Assembly: GCF_023091155.1 (NCBI RefSeq)
Contig: NZ_JAHWXK010000001.1
Location: 1-64,000 of the forward strand
Direction of reading: 5' to 3'
Length of the DNA: 64,000 nucleotides
Source of the DNA: Microbacterium sufflavum
Lineage (GTDB): Bacteria; Actinomycetota; Actinomycetes; Actinomycetales; Microbacteriaceae
The position numbers and the translations under genes are program-made. The notes beneath the pieces were generated by a model. It saw nothing but the letters and a program-made list of their open reading frames with translations. It ran no database searches and was not told the DNA's origin. Numbering within the stretch: the first letter of the stretch is position 1; every line of letters starts with the position of its first letter. Of the stretch, positions 34,893 to 42,768 are shown piece by piece.

Positions 34893-35471
34893 TCAGGGAG
34901 CGGGAGTCTCCTCGGACTGCTCCGGCGCCGACGCTGAGCGATCGAGGCCGATCACGACGGTGAGCTGCTTGCCGCCCGTCTCGTTCAGATCGGCGTAGAA
35001 GTCGTCCTGCTTCACCGCAGCGCCGCCGATCACCCCGGCGAGACCCACGGCCGCCTGCTCGTCCGCGTCGTCGACGTAGTAGATGGTCGTCGTGGCGAAG
35101 TCGTCGCTCGCGCTGTCCGTGGCGAACACGATCCCCGCCGGCCAGCCGGCATTGATGAGAGTGTCACGCATCTGGTCGTCGAGGCCGGAATCAGGGGTCG
35201 CGTTGAGGATCATGACCGAGTAGCTCGGGTCGACCACACCCGTCTCCTCCGGTGTCGGCACCGCGCTGGGGCCCGCCTCGGGGAACAGCTCGATGCGCCC
35301 CATGACGACCAGCGAACCGAAGATCCCGGCGATGATCAGGACGAGCGCAGCCACGAAGGACCACAGCAGGACCACCCAGCCGTTCATGCCCGGAGCCTCC
35401 GCGCGGTGGGCCCCGACGCGTCCGGAGGCGCGGGGAACGTCATCGAATCGGTCACGGGAGGGCTTGGACAC
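34893..35471 (-). CDS. LytR C-terminal domain membrane protein
   Basis: A 192-residue protein with a cytoplasmic N-terminus, one membrane segment (about 30-55, 'GWVVLLWSFVAALVLIIAGIFGSLVVMG'), a Pro/Thr linker and an extracytoplasmic LytR_C domain (about 80-175, 'YSVMILNATPDSGLDDQMRDTLINAGWPAGIVFATDSASDDFATTTIYY'). It lacks the LytR-CpsA-Psr phosphotransferase core. The function is unknown but probably concerns the cell envelope. It follows the DUF3263 gene, an arrangement repeated in many actinobacteria. Confidence 0.87.
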   Translation of the reverse strand: MSKPSRDRFDDVPRASGRVGAHRAEAPGMNGWVVLLWSFVAALVLIIAGIFGSLVVMGRIELFPEAGPSAVPTPEETGVVDPSYSVMILNATPDSGLDDQMRDTLINAGWPAGIVFATDSASDDFATTTIYYVDDADEQAAVGLAGVIGGAAVKQDDFYADLNETGGKQLTVVIGLDRSASAPEQSEETPAP

Positions 35472-35477
35472 CCCTCG

Positions 35478-35483
35478 ATGCTA
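35478..35483 (-). promoter_or_regulatory. -10 hexamer of the LytR_C gene (leaderless type)
   Basis: TAGCAT on the minus strand, six bases before the GTG at 35471. Confidence 0.5.
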
Positions 35484-35540
35484 GCGGCACGATGCTGGCA
35501 ATCCGCGACGGAGGCCAGCGAGCGGAGCGAAGCGGGTCCG

Positions 35541-35798
35541 TCAGCCGACGAAGCCGGGCATGCGCGCCGCCCGTCGGGTGCCCCGGGTGTCGCGGAGCCG
35601 TCGCAGCCGCCGCACCAGGACCGGGTCGAACGCCAGGGCCGCCTCCGAGTCGATGAGTCGTCCGAGCAGCTGGTAGTAGCGCGCCGCGCTCATGCCGAGG
35701 GTGCTGCGGATGACCTCTTCCTTCATGCCGCCATGCCGCGGCCAGGCGGCTTCGAGGGCGAGGATCGCGCGGTCGCGTTCCGTGAGGTCTCCGAGCAT
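35541..35798 (-). CDS. DUF3263 protein
   Basis: An 85-residue basic helical protein matching DUF3263: 'LTERDRAILALEAAWPRHGGMKEEVIRSTLGMSAARYYQLLGRLIDSEAALAFDPVLVRRLRRLRD'. The helix-turn-helix-like middle ('EVIRSTLGMSAARYYQLL') resembles a sigma-factor region 4 or small DNA-binding domain, so a regulatory role is possible. It is conserved next to LytR_C genes. Confidence 0.88.
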   Translation of the reverse strand: MLGDLTERDRAILALEAAWPRHGGMKEEVIRSTLGMSAARYYQLLGRLIDSEAALAFDPVLVRRLRRLRDTRGTRRAARMPGFVG

Positions 35799-35804
35799 GG
35801 CTCC

Positions 35805-35810
35805 AGGTTA
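35805..35810 (-). promoter_or_regulatory. -10 hexamer of the DUF3263 gene (leaderless type)
   Basis: TAACCT on the minus strand, six bases before the ATG at 35798. It overlaps the stop codon region of the upstream DUF2332 gene. Confidence 0.5.
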
Positions 35811-36800
35811 GGACGCGGTGACGTCATCGCCCGCGCGCCACTCCCACCATAGCCCGAGCGGGTCGGCCGCCGCCCGCACCCTGCCGTCGAGCGCGACCAC
35901 GAAGCCGGACCATGTCGTCGCGTCCACGGACGGCCGCCACACGTCGAGCAGTCCGGGTGGGTCGATCGTGATCCATCGCGCCGGCAGCCCCTGGATCTGC
36001 GCGACGAGAGCCTCGCGCGCACGGCGGGGGATGTGGACGAGCACCCCGGGCGTCGTGACGACGGGGGTGGCACCCACAGGCATCATCGCCAGGAGCTCCT
36101 CGAGCCTCTCGGCCGCGTCGCCGGCGAGCAGCAGCGGTGGATCGGCTGCGACGATGTCGAGCGCGGCCTCGATGCGGCGCTCGCGCCCGGACTCCCCCGG
36201 CCACACGAGCCCGCGCAGCCACCGCCGGTCTCCGTCGTCCGCGGCATCGAGCGGTGCGAGATCGATGCCGCCCCGCCACACGACCTCGGGCAGGCGAACA
36301 CTCGGCATCGTCCCCGTCACCCGACTCTGCAGCACGACCGGGGAGGGACCGTCGTGCGGGTCGACGGCGAGCCGTTCGGAGCCCTCGGCCGTCACGTAGC
36401 GATACGAGTACCGGTCTGGGTACAGGCAGAGACCGGCCGATGCGCCGAGCTCGAGAAGCGCGATCGGCCCCTCGATCTCGGAGAGGACCGGGAGCAGCGC
36501 CGCCAGCCGCAGCGGCTCGTTCGTCTGCAGGGACCGCGCCGCGCACTCGGCCACGAGCACGTCGGCGTGCGCCAGGACGAAGGCGCGCCACGCCGCGTAG
36601 TCCTCGAGCGGGGCGCCCAGCAGCCGGGACACCGCGAACACCAGCGGTGGCTGGCGGTGCGTCTCCGGGATGCGACGCAGCACATCGCGCAGCTGCTCGT
36701 CATCGCTGACGCCGGCCGCCCACTCCCCGTACAGGGCGCTGCGCCCGGGGGCCTCGTCGCGCGCGAAGCGGGCATAGCGCTCCCGGATCGGGTCGGTCAT
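35808..36800 (-). CDS. DUF2332 family protein
   Basis: A 330-residue protein of the DUF2332 family: 'RERYARFARDEAPGRSALYGEWAAGVSDD' N-terminus, a glycine-rich 'ALLELGASAGLCLYPDRYSYRY' segment resembling a SAM-binding loop, 'VVWRGGIDLAPLDAADDGDRRWLRGLVWPG', and a C-terminal 'WEWRAGDDV'. The methyltransferase-like glycine motif suggests a Rossmann-type fold, but no reaction is known. The start at 36800 is supported by a CAGAAT hexamer six bases upstream; the longer upstream frame is antisense to msrB. Confidence 0.87.
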   Translation of the reverse strand: MTDPIRERYARFARDEAPGRSALYGEWAAGVSDDEQLRDVLRRIPETHRQPPLVFAVSRLLGAPLEDYAAWRAFVLAHADVLVAECAARSLQTNEPLRLAALLPVLSEIEGPIALLELGASAGLCLYPDRYSYRYVTAEGSERLAVDPHDGPSPVVLQSRVTGTMPSVRLPEVVWRGGIDLAPLDAADDGDRRWLRGLVWPGESGRERRIEAALDIVAADPPLLLAGDAAERLEELLAMMPVGATPVVTTPGVLVHIPRRAREALVAQIQGLPARWITIDPPGLLDVWRPSVDATTWSGFVVALDGRVRAAADPLGLWWEWRAGDDVTAS

Positions 36801-36806
36801 GCGTCC

Positions 36807-36812
36807 ATTCTG
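36807..36812 (-). promoter_or_regulatory. -10 hexamer of the DUF2332 gene (leaderless type)
   Basis: CAGAAT on the minus strand, six bases before the ATG at 36800. Confidence 0.4.
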
Positions 36813-36872
36813 ACGCGCAGCGCCGAGACACCGCCGCAGCGTGGAGAATGGAGAGGACCCGAGGAGGACGCA

Positions 36873-37277
36873 ATGTCGTACAGCGTGGACAAGACCGAAG
36901 ACGAGTGGCGCAAGGAGCTCGGCGAAGAGCAGTACGCGGTGCTGCGCCAGGCCGCGACCGAGCGCGCCTGGACCGGAGAACTGCTCGACGAGGAGCGCGC
37001 CGGCCTGTACACGTGCGGAGCGTGCGGCGCCGAGCTGTTCAAGAGCGGCACCAAGTTCGACTCCGGGTGCGGGTGGCCCAGCTTCTACGAGTCGATCCGG
37101 CCCGACGCCGTGGAGCTCCTGGAGGACGACAGCCTGGGCATGGTGCGCACCGAGGTCCGCTGCGCGACGTGCGGCTCGCACCTCGGGCACGTGTTCCCCG
37201 ACGGCTTCGGCACTCCCACGGGCGACCGCTACTGCATGAACTCGATCGCGCTGAACTTCACGCCAGACGAGTCGTGA
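36873..37277 (+). CDS. msrB: Peptide-methionine (R)-S-oxide reductase
   Basis: Repairs R-methionine sulfoxide in proteins. The 134-residue MsrB has both zinc CxxC pairs ('YTCGACGAEL' and 'RCATCGSHLGHVF'), the substrate strand 'KFDSGCGWPSFYE', and the catalytic cysteine C121 in 'DRYCMNSIALNF'. A GAGGAGG Shine-Dalgarno lies just before the ATG. Its stop overlaps the GTG of the nitroreductase gene. Confidence 0.95.
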   Translation: MSYSVDKTEDEWRKELGEEQYAVLRQAATERAWTGELLDEERAGLYTCGACGAELFKSGTKFDSGCGWPSFYESIRPDAVELLEDDSLGMVRTEVRCATCGSHLGHVFPDGFGTPTGDRYCMNSIALNFTPDES

Positions 37278-37969
37278 GCGCGCTCGACGCCGTCCGCGCA
37301 CGACAGTCCTGGTCGAAGGTCGGAGACACCGCGCCCGGGCGGGAAGAACTGCTGGCCCTGGTGGCCGCGGCCGGACGCGTCGCCGATCACTCCTCGCTGC
37401 GACCGTGGCGGCTGATCGAGCTGCGCGGCGCCGATCGAGAGGCCCTCGGAGCAGCGATCGCCCAGGCGCAGGGCGACGACTCCCCCTCGACGAAGCCGCT
37501 GCGCGCCCCCCTGCTGATCGCGGTGGTGGCCAGCTACCAGCCGAGCGAGAAGGTGCCGCGGTGGGAGCAGGAGGCCGTCGCCTCCGGCGTCGCCCACGTG
37601 CTCAGCCTCCTGCTGGACGAAGCAGGGTGGGGTGTGATCTGGCGCACCGGACATTTCACGCGGTCGCAGCCGGTCGCGGCGATGCACGGCCTCGCCGACG
37701 ACGAGGAGCTGCTGGGCTGGCTGTACGTCGGCGACAAACCGCCGGGGAAGTCGCCGGGCCGACGCAAGGCCGTCGACGCGCGCAGACTGCTGACGCGTCT
37801 TCCCTCGACCCAACCGGCCGTCGCCGCCGCCGAGCCCGCCGAGCTCGCCGAGAACGAGAAGAAGGCCGAGGCGAACGCGGAGAAGAAGTCCGCCAAGAAG
37901 GCGAAGAAGAAGGCGAAGAAGGCCGCCAAGAAGGCGAAGAAGAAGGCCGCGAAGGAGAACCCCGCGTAG
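37274..37969 (+). CDS. Nitroreductase family protein with lysine-rich tail
   Basis: A 231-residue FMN-dependent oxidoreductase fold ('VRARQSWSKVGDTAPGREELLALVAAAGRVADHSSLRPWRLIEL', 'VASGVAHVLSLLLDEAGWGVIWRTGHF', 'LGWLYVGDKP') of YdjA type, followed by about 39 residues (193-231) almost exclusively of Lys, Ala and Glu with repeated AKKAKKKAKK motifs. The catalytic domain probably reduces quinones or nitro compounds. The tail resembles the C-terminal repeats of histone-H1-like proteins and may bind DNA, RNA or membrane phosphates. It is translationally coupled to msrB, hinting at a shared oxidative-stress role. Confidence 0.87.
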   Translation: MSALDAVRARQSWSKVGDTAPGREELLALVAAAGRVADHSSLRPWRLIELRGADREALGAAIAQAQGDDSPSTKPLRAPLLIAVVASYQPSEKVPRWEQEAVASGVAHVLSLLLDEAGWGVIWRTGHFTRSQPVAAMHGLADDEELLGWLYVGDKPPGKSPGRRKAVDARRLLTRLPSTQPAVAAAEPAELAENEKKAEANAEKKSAKKAKKKAKKAAKKAKKKAAKENPA

Positions 37970-38911
37970 TCACCGGCCACGACGCCGCGGCACTGCCACG
38001 ACGACCGACGCCACCGCGACGACGACCATCGCGATCACCTGCCACAGCGCCGGTCCCGCCTCCGCAGGCCACAGCACGTCGATCACCACCGAGGTCACCA
38101 GCTGGCCCAGCACCGAGCCGAGCCCCATCAGCAGCACTCCCGTGTGAGCCACGATGAACGCGCCGAGCAGGATGTACGCGGCACCGAGGAACCCGCCGAG
38201 GTAGAGCCACGGCTCGGCCGGGAGGGGGTCCGGCGCTCCGCGCAGCGCGACGCTCAGGGCCGCGGCGACCGCGAGCACGACCGTCCCGGCGATGAAGCTC
38301 ATGAGCGTGGCGGCGATGGGCGACTGCACGCGCTGCGCCAAACGCCCGTTGGTCGCGGCCTGCCAGGCGATGCCCACTCCCGCGAGGAACGGCAGCACCA
38401 GCATCCACAGCGGAGCGGACGCCAGGACGTCGCCCGACAGGGAGATCGCGACCGCGGCGAGCGCCAGCGCCCCACCGAGCAGGCGACCGGGGGTCACCGC
38501 GACGACGCCCGCGGGCCCGAAGCCGATCCGGTCCAGCACCAGGCCGTGGAGCGTCTGCCCCGCCACCACGCCGACCGTGAACAGCGAGACGCCGAGGACG
38601 CCCGCTGTGAGCCCCTGCGTCGAGACCGTGAGGGCCCCGCACGCGCCGCCGAGGAGCATCCAGAACGGGACGGAGCGCCCGCGGACCCCCCGCCATAGCC
38701 GTACGGCACCGCGACGGGCGAACGGCAGGAGCGCGATCACGACCGCGAGCGCCACGAGCCCGACCGAGAAGGAGAGGAAGCCCGCGACGATGCCGTTGTC
38801 GACCCGTACGCCCAGCACCCCGTTGATCCGCGCCTGGATGGCGGTCATGACGCCGATGGCGACGGCTCCGCCGAGGGCCAGGGGCGCGGGGAGTCGACGG
38901 GCGTCTGTCAC
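37970..38911 (-). CDS. DMT superfamily transporter, YdcZ type
   Basis: A 313-residue membrane protein with about ten helices arranged as two YdcZ (DUF606) repeats. Each begins with an 'ARINGVLGVRVDNGIVAGFLSFSVG' type segment; the second copy is 'WQAATNGRLAQRVQSPIAATLMSFIAGT'. Both repeats are fused in one chain, as usual in actinobacteria. The substrate is unknown. It is convergent with the nitroreductase gene, with stop codons adjacent. Confidence 0.88.
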   Translation of the reverse strand: MTDARRLPAPLALGGAVAIGVMTAIQARINGVLGVRVDNGIVAGFLSFSVGLVALAVVIALLPFARRGAVRLWRGVRGRSVPFWMLLGGACGALTVSTQGLTAGVLGVSLFTVGVVAGQTLHGLVLDRIGFGPAGVVAVTPGRLLGGALALAAVAISLSGDVLASAPLWMLVLPFLAGVGIAWQAATNGRLAQRVQSPIAATLMSFIAGTVVLAVAAALSVALRGAPDPLPAEPWLYLGGFLGAAYILLGAFIVAHTGVLLMGLGSVLGQLVTSVVIDVLWPAEAGPALWQVIAMVVVAVASVVVAVPRRRGR

Positions 38912-38917
38912 CCGTCG

Positions 38918-38923
38918 ACCCTA
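38918..38923 (-). promoter_or_regulatory. -10 hexamer of the YdcZ-type transporter gene (leaderless type)
   Basis: TAGGGT on the minus strand, six bases before the GTG at 38911. Confidence 0.5.
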
Positions 38924-39078
38924 TCCGAGCCCCGGAACCCGACGGCCCACGGTGCTCACGGCGCAGCATGGTGGCCCCGGACAGCGCCCCCGCGCAAGCG
39001 GTCACTCATCCTTCCGGGGGAGGATCCGGAGCGCGCGGAAAGGTACCGCGGGCGGACGCGCGCGGCGGGCGCCGTCCG

Positions 39079-39084
39079 TAGCGT
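39079..39084 (+). promoter_or_regulatory. -10 hexamer of the ABC exporter operon (leaderless type)
   Basis: TAGCGT, seven bases before the ATG at 39092. It overlaps the alternative GTG at 39083, so that GTG cannot be the start if this promoter is used. Confidence 0.5.
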
Positions 39085-39091
39085 GGACGAC

Positions 39092-40003
39092 ATGATCACA
39101 GCAGAAGGCCTCACCAAGAGGTTCGGAGACAAGACGGCCGTCGATGACGTGTCGTTCACCGTCCAGCCGGGCACGGTCACCGGGTTCCTCGGCCCGAACG
39201 GTGCCGGGAAGTCGACGACCATGCGCCTGATCGTCGGACTCGACCGGCCCACCTCGGGTCGCGCTGCCGTCGGCGGGCGCGAATACCGCAAGCTCCGCGC
39301 CCCGCTCACCGAGGTCGGGGTGCTCCTCGACGCGAAGGCCGTGCACACCGGGCGCACCGCCAGGAATCATCTGCGGGCGATGGCCGCGACCCACGGCATC
39401 CCCGACTCGCGGGTCGACGAGGTGATCGACCTCGCCGGCATCGGCTCCGTCGCCCGCAAGCGCGCCGGGAAGTTCTCCCTGGGCATGGGCCAGCGCCTCG
39501 GGATCGCCTCGGCTCTACTGGGTGACCCGCACACGTTGATCCTCGACGAGCCGGTCAACGGTCTCGACCCCGAGGGTGTGCGCTGGGTGCGGCAGTTCGT
39601 GCGCCACGCCGCCTCGGAGGGGCGGACCGTGCTGCTGTCGAGCCACCTGATGAGCGAGATGGCGCAGACCGCCGACCACGTGATCGTGATGGGACGCGGG
39701 CGTGTCCTCGCCGATGCTCCCCTCGCGGACCTCGTGCGTTCGTGGACCAGGAACACCGTTCGGGTGCGCACGCCGCGTCCCGCGGAGCTCGCCGCGGCCG
39801 TGGGGGCGCCGGACGTCGAGATCGTCAGCTCCGCGCCGGATCTGCTCGACATCGTCGGTCTCCCGGCCGCACGCATCGGCGACCTGGCTGCCGAACGCGG
39901 TATCCCCCTGCACGAACTCACGCCCACCACCGGCTCTCTCGAGGACGCCTACCTCGCTCTCACCGGCGACGCCGTCGAGTACCGCACGAAGGAGCTCTCA
40001 TGA
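39092..40003 (+). CDS. ABC transporter ATP-binding protein
   Basis: A 303-residue ATPase of the CcmA/NatA-like class: Walker A 'GPNGAGKST', signature 'FSLGMGQRLGIASALLG', Walker B 'LILDEPVNGLD', H-loop 'LLSSHLMSEM'. The C-terminal ~90 residues are the regulatory extension typical of exporters with separate permease genes. The permease gene overlaps its stop (ATGA), and a two-component system follows, a layout common for drug or bacteriocin exporters. Confidence 0.93.
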   Translation: MITAEGLTKRFGDKTAVDDVSFTVQPGTVTGFLGPNGAGKSTTMRLIVGLDRPTSGRAAVGGREYRKLRAPLTEVGVLLDAKAVHTGRTARNHLRAMAATHGIPDSRVDEVIDLAGIGSVARKRAGKFSLGMGQRLGIASALLGDPHTLILDEPVNGLDPEGVRWVRQFVRHAASEGRTVLLSSHLMSEMAQTADHVIVMGRGRVLADAPLADLVRSWTRNTVRVRTPRPAELAAAVGAPDVEIVSSAPDLLDIVGLPAARIGDLAAERGIPLHELTPTTGSLEDAYLALTGDAVEYRTKELS

Positions 40004-40812
40004 CCACGCAGGCCCCCGTCGCCACGACACCGCGCGTCGACACCGGTCGCCGGCTCACCTTCTTCCGGGCCGTCCGCAGCGAGACCATCAAGCTCACCAC
40101 GCTGCGCTCCACGTGGTGGTCCATCGCGATCGCCGCCGTCCTCACGATCGGCATCGCCATGCTGATCGCCCAGGCGGTGGACGTTCCGGGGTTCGAACCC
40201 ATCCAGGCCGTGGTCATGCCGATCCAGTTCACGATGCTGTTGGCGGGCATCATCGGCGCGATCGCGGTGACCGGCGAGTACTCGACCGGCATGATCCGCT
40301 CGACGCTCACGGCCGTTCCGGTGCGCGGGGCCGTCCTGCTCGCGAAGTCGCTCGTGCTGGCGCTGTTCCTGTTCGTGTCCTCGCTCGTGATCTTCGGTGT
40401 CGCGGCCGTGGCGGTCGGGATGATCGTCGGTTCCCGCGATCAGAGCATCGACTGGTCCGACCCGTCGGCGTCGTTCCTGCCGATCCTGGTCGCATCCCTG
40501 TCGATGTCGGTGTTCGCCCTGATCGGCGTCGCGTTCGGGTTCATCCTGCGCTCGGGCGCCGGCGCGATCGCCGCGACGGTCGGCCTGCTGTTCGTGCTGC
40601 CGATCGTCGGGAACTTCTTCTCGATGGCCGGTGAGGCGTGGGCGTGGGTGGTGGATGCCGCGACCTATCTTCCGGTGGCGGCCGCGCAGAGCGCGATCCT
40701 CCCGGGTGAGGGAGCGGCGATCGAGGCCCCCGTCGCCTTTCTGACGCTCGCTTGCTGGGTGGTCGGAGCGCTGCTTGCCGCATGGGCGGTCCTGCGCACG
40801 CGCGACGCGTAG
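40000..40812 (+). CDS. ABC transporter permease (ABC-2 type)
   Basis: A 270-residue membrane protein with six predicted helices. It includes the ABC-2 type features 'RAVRSETIKLTTLRSTWWSI' at the N-terminus and 'GAIAVTGEYSTGMIRSTLTAVPVRGAVLLAKSLV' (the coupling region). It forms an exporter with the ATPase encoded upstream. The substrate is unknown; antimicrobial or lipid export is the usual role. Confidence 0.9.
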   Translation: MTTQAPVATTPRVDTGRRLTFFRAVRSETIKLTTLRSTWWSIAIAAVLTIGIAMLIAQAVDVPGFEPIQAVVMPIQFTMLLAGIIGAIAVTGEYSTGMIRSTLTAVPVRGAVLLAKSLVLALFLFVSSLVIFGVAAVAVGMIVGSRDQSIDWSDPSASFLPILVASLSMSVFALIGVAFGFILRSGAGAIAATVGLLFVLPIVGNFFSMAGEAWAWVVDAATYLPVAAAQSAILPGEGAAIEAPVAFLTLACWVVGALLAAWAVLRTRDA

Positions 40813-40815
40813 AGT
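40810..40815 (+). promoter_or_regulatory. -10 hexamer of the NarL-type kinase gene (leaderless type)
   Basis: TAGAGT, six bases before the GTG at 40822. It overlaps the permease stop codon. Confidence 0.45.
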
Positions 40816-40821
40816 CGGCCC

Positions 40822-42090
40822 GTGAGGAGAACGCGCAGCCGCAGCGACTCGATCCGTGAGGACGAGGAGCTGCGGCTTCCGCGTCCGCCCGGGGTGTTCC
40901 GACGCTTCTGGGCGCGGCACCCCGTGGTCGCCGACGTCCTCCTCACGGCGCTCTGCGTCCTGCTCACGCTGACACCGGCCGCGCGTCTGGACGCTCTGCC
41001 GGAGCCGTGGGCCGTCGTCCGTGCGATCGTCTGGCCCCTGGCCGTCCTCGCCGCCTGTGCCACGCTGCTGTGGCGGCGGCGGCTCCCGCTGCTCCCGGCG
41101 GTCGCGGCGTATGCACTCGACGTGTTCTTTCTGCTCGCGGGTTCTCCGGGCAGCAGCCCGCTGCTCCTGATCGCGGGCTTCTCCCTCGCCGTCCACGGGT
41201 CGTCGCGCGCGGCCTGGGCGGCCTTCGGCTGGGGTGTCGCCGCGGTGTCGGCGGTCGCCGGCGCGCTGCTGCTGACCGGTGGCGTCACCCTCCAGTCGGG
41301 CCTCAACACGGTCCTGAGCACCGTGGTCCTCGGTCTCATCGGCACTCTGATCGGCGTGAACGTCGGCAATCGCCAGCGATACATCGACGCGGTGATCGAC
41401 CGATCGCGGCAACTCCTGGTCGAACGCAATCAACAGGCCCAGCTGGCGGCGGCCGCGGAGCGCGCGCGGATCGCCCGCGAGATGCACGACATCGTGTCGC
41501 ACTCGCTGACGGTGATCGTCGCCCTGTCGGAGGGTGCGGCCGCGACCCCCGATCACACGCAGGCCCGCGCGGCAGCCTCGACCGCTGCCGAGACGGCCAG
41601 GAGCGCGCTGACGGAGATGCGATCGATGCTGGGCGTACTGCGCGACGACGACTCGCCGCTCCCCCTCGCGCCGGTCGAGCCCGCCCAGCCGCGGGAGACG
41701 GTCGAAGCCGCCCAGCGCGCGGGGTACCCGGTGACGCTCACGGTGACGGGCACCGCCGACGTCCCGCCGTCCGTCGCCCACGCACTGGGCCGGATCGTGC
41801 AGGAGGGGGTGACGAACGCCATGCGCCACGCTCCTGCCGTCTCGATGATCGGTGTCTCGATCGGCTATTCCGACGACGAGGTCCGCGTCGAGGTGGTCAA
41901 CGACGGCGTCTCCGGCACCGACGTCGGCGCGGGCGGCTTCGGCCTCCGCGGACTCACCGAACGCGCGGCGCATGTCCACGGCCGGCTGCACTCCGGACCG
42001 GACGGTCCCGGCCGATGGCGCCTGCACGCCCGACTGCCCCTCAGCCCGGTCGTCCCCGCGACGACACCCACCCCGGAGGACCCCTCATGA
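40822..42090 (+). CDS. Sensor histidine kinase, NarL/DesK class
   Basis: A 422-residue kinase with about four to five N-terminal membrane helices (35-185) and a HisKA_3 dimerisation domain with the phospho-accepting H222 in 'REMHDIVSHSLTVIV'. The compact ATPase domain has 'EGVTNAMRHAP' and 'GGFGLRGLTERAAHVHGRL'. It resembles the intramembrane-sensing kinases that detect envelope stress or antimicrobials. It overlaps its cognate regulator (ATGA) and follows the ABC exporter it probably controls. Confidence 0.92.
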   Translation: MRRTRSRSDSIREDEELRLPRPPGVFRRFWARHPVVADVLLTALCVLLTLTPAARLDALPEPWAVVRAIVWPLAVLAACATLLWRRRLPLLPAVAAYALDVFFLLAGSPGSSPLLLIAGFSLAVHGSSRAAWAAFGWGVAAVSAVAGALLLTGGVTLQSGLNTVLSTVVLGLIGTLIGVNVGNRQRYIDAVIDRSRQLLVERNQQAQLAAAAERARIAREMHDIVSHSLTVIVALSEGAAATPDHTQARAAASTAAETARSALTEMRSMLGVLRDDDSPLPLAPVEPAQPRETVEAAQRAGYPVTLTVTGTADVPPSVAHALGRIVQEGVTNAMRHAPAVSMIGVSIGYSDDEVRVEVVNDGVSGTDVGAGGFGLRGLTERAAHVHGRLHSGPDGPGRWRLHARLPLSPVVPATTPTPEDPS

Positions 42091-42764
42091 CATCGCCGAT
42101 CCGCGTGCTCCTCGTCGACGACCAGGAGCTGATCCGCCTCGGCTTCCGGATGGTGCTCGAGTCCGAACCCGACATCGTGGTCGTCGGGGAGGCGAAGGAC
42201 GGCCGCGCGGCGATCGCCCAGAGCGCGGCCCTTGCGCCCGACCTCGTGCTCATGGACATCCGGATGCCCGAACTCGACGGCATCGCCGCCACGTCGGCCA
42301 TCGTGCGCGACCACCCGGAGACCCGCGTGCTCGTGCTCACGACCTTCGACCTGGACGAGTACGCGTTCGGGGCGATCCGCGCCGGCGCGAGCGGGTTCCT
42401 CCTCAAGGACGCGCAACGCCACGAGATGCTCGCAGCGGTGCGGGCCGTGCACCGTGGGGACGCCGCGCTCTCCCCCCGCATCACCCGCCTGCTGCTCGAG
42501 CACGTGGGGCCGCGGCTCGGATCCGGAACACCGGCGGAGCCCGACCGCGCGGATGCGTCCCGCTACGCCTCGCTGACCGACCGGGAGCAGGAGGTGTTCC
42601 TGGCGATCGGTCAGGGCCTGACCAATGCCGAGATCGCGCGCGCTCTCTATGTGGGCGAGTCCACCGTCAAGACGCACGTGGGCCGGGTGCTGGCCAAGCT
42701 CGACGCCCGCGATCGCATCCACGCGGTCATCCTCGCGCATCGGCTCGGACTCGTCGGCGACTGA
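42087..42764 (+). CDS. NarL/FixJ family response regulator
   Basis: A 225-residue regulator: receiver domain with phospho-acceptor D57 in 'LVLMDIRMPELDG' and lysine in 'FLLKDAQRHEML', then a LuxR-type helix-turn-helix ('LTDREQEVFLAIGQGLTNAEIARALYVGESTVKTHVGRVLAKL'). It is the partner of the preceding kinase and the likely regulator of the ABC exporter genes. Confidence 0.94.
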   Translation: MTSPIRVLLVDDQELIRLGFRMVLESEPDIVVVGEAKDGRAAIAQSAALAPDLVLMDIRMPELDGIAATSAIVRDHPETRVLVLTTFDLDEYAFGAIRAGASGFLLKDAQRHEMLAAVRAVHRGDAALSPRITRLLLEHVGPRLGSGTPAEPDRADASRYASLTDREQEVFLAIGQGLTNAEIARALYVGESTVKTHVGRVLAKLDARDRIHAVILAHRLGLVGD

Positions 42765-42768
42765 CGAC

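Noticed and set aside
39949..42027. 692-codon minus-strand frame opposite the ABC permease and kinase
   Set aside because: Mirror-image of high-GC coding sequence; both plus-strand genes are well supported by motifs and overlaps.
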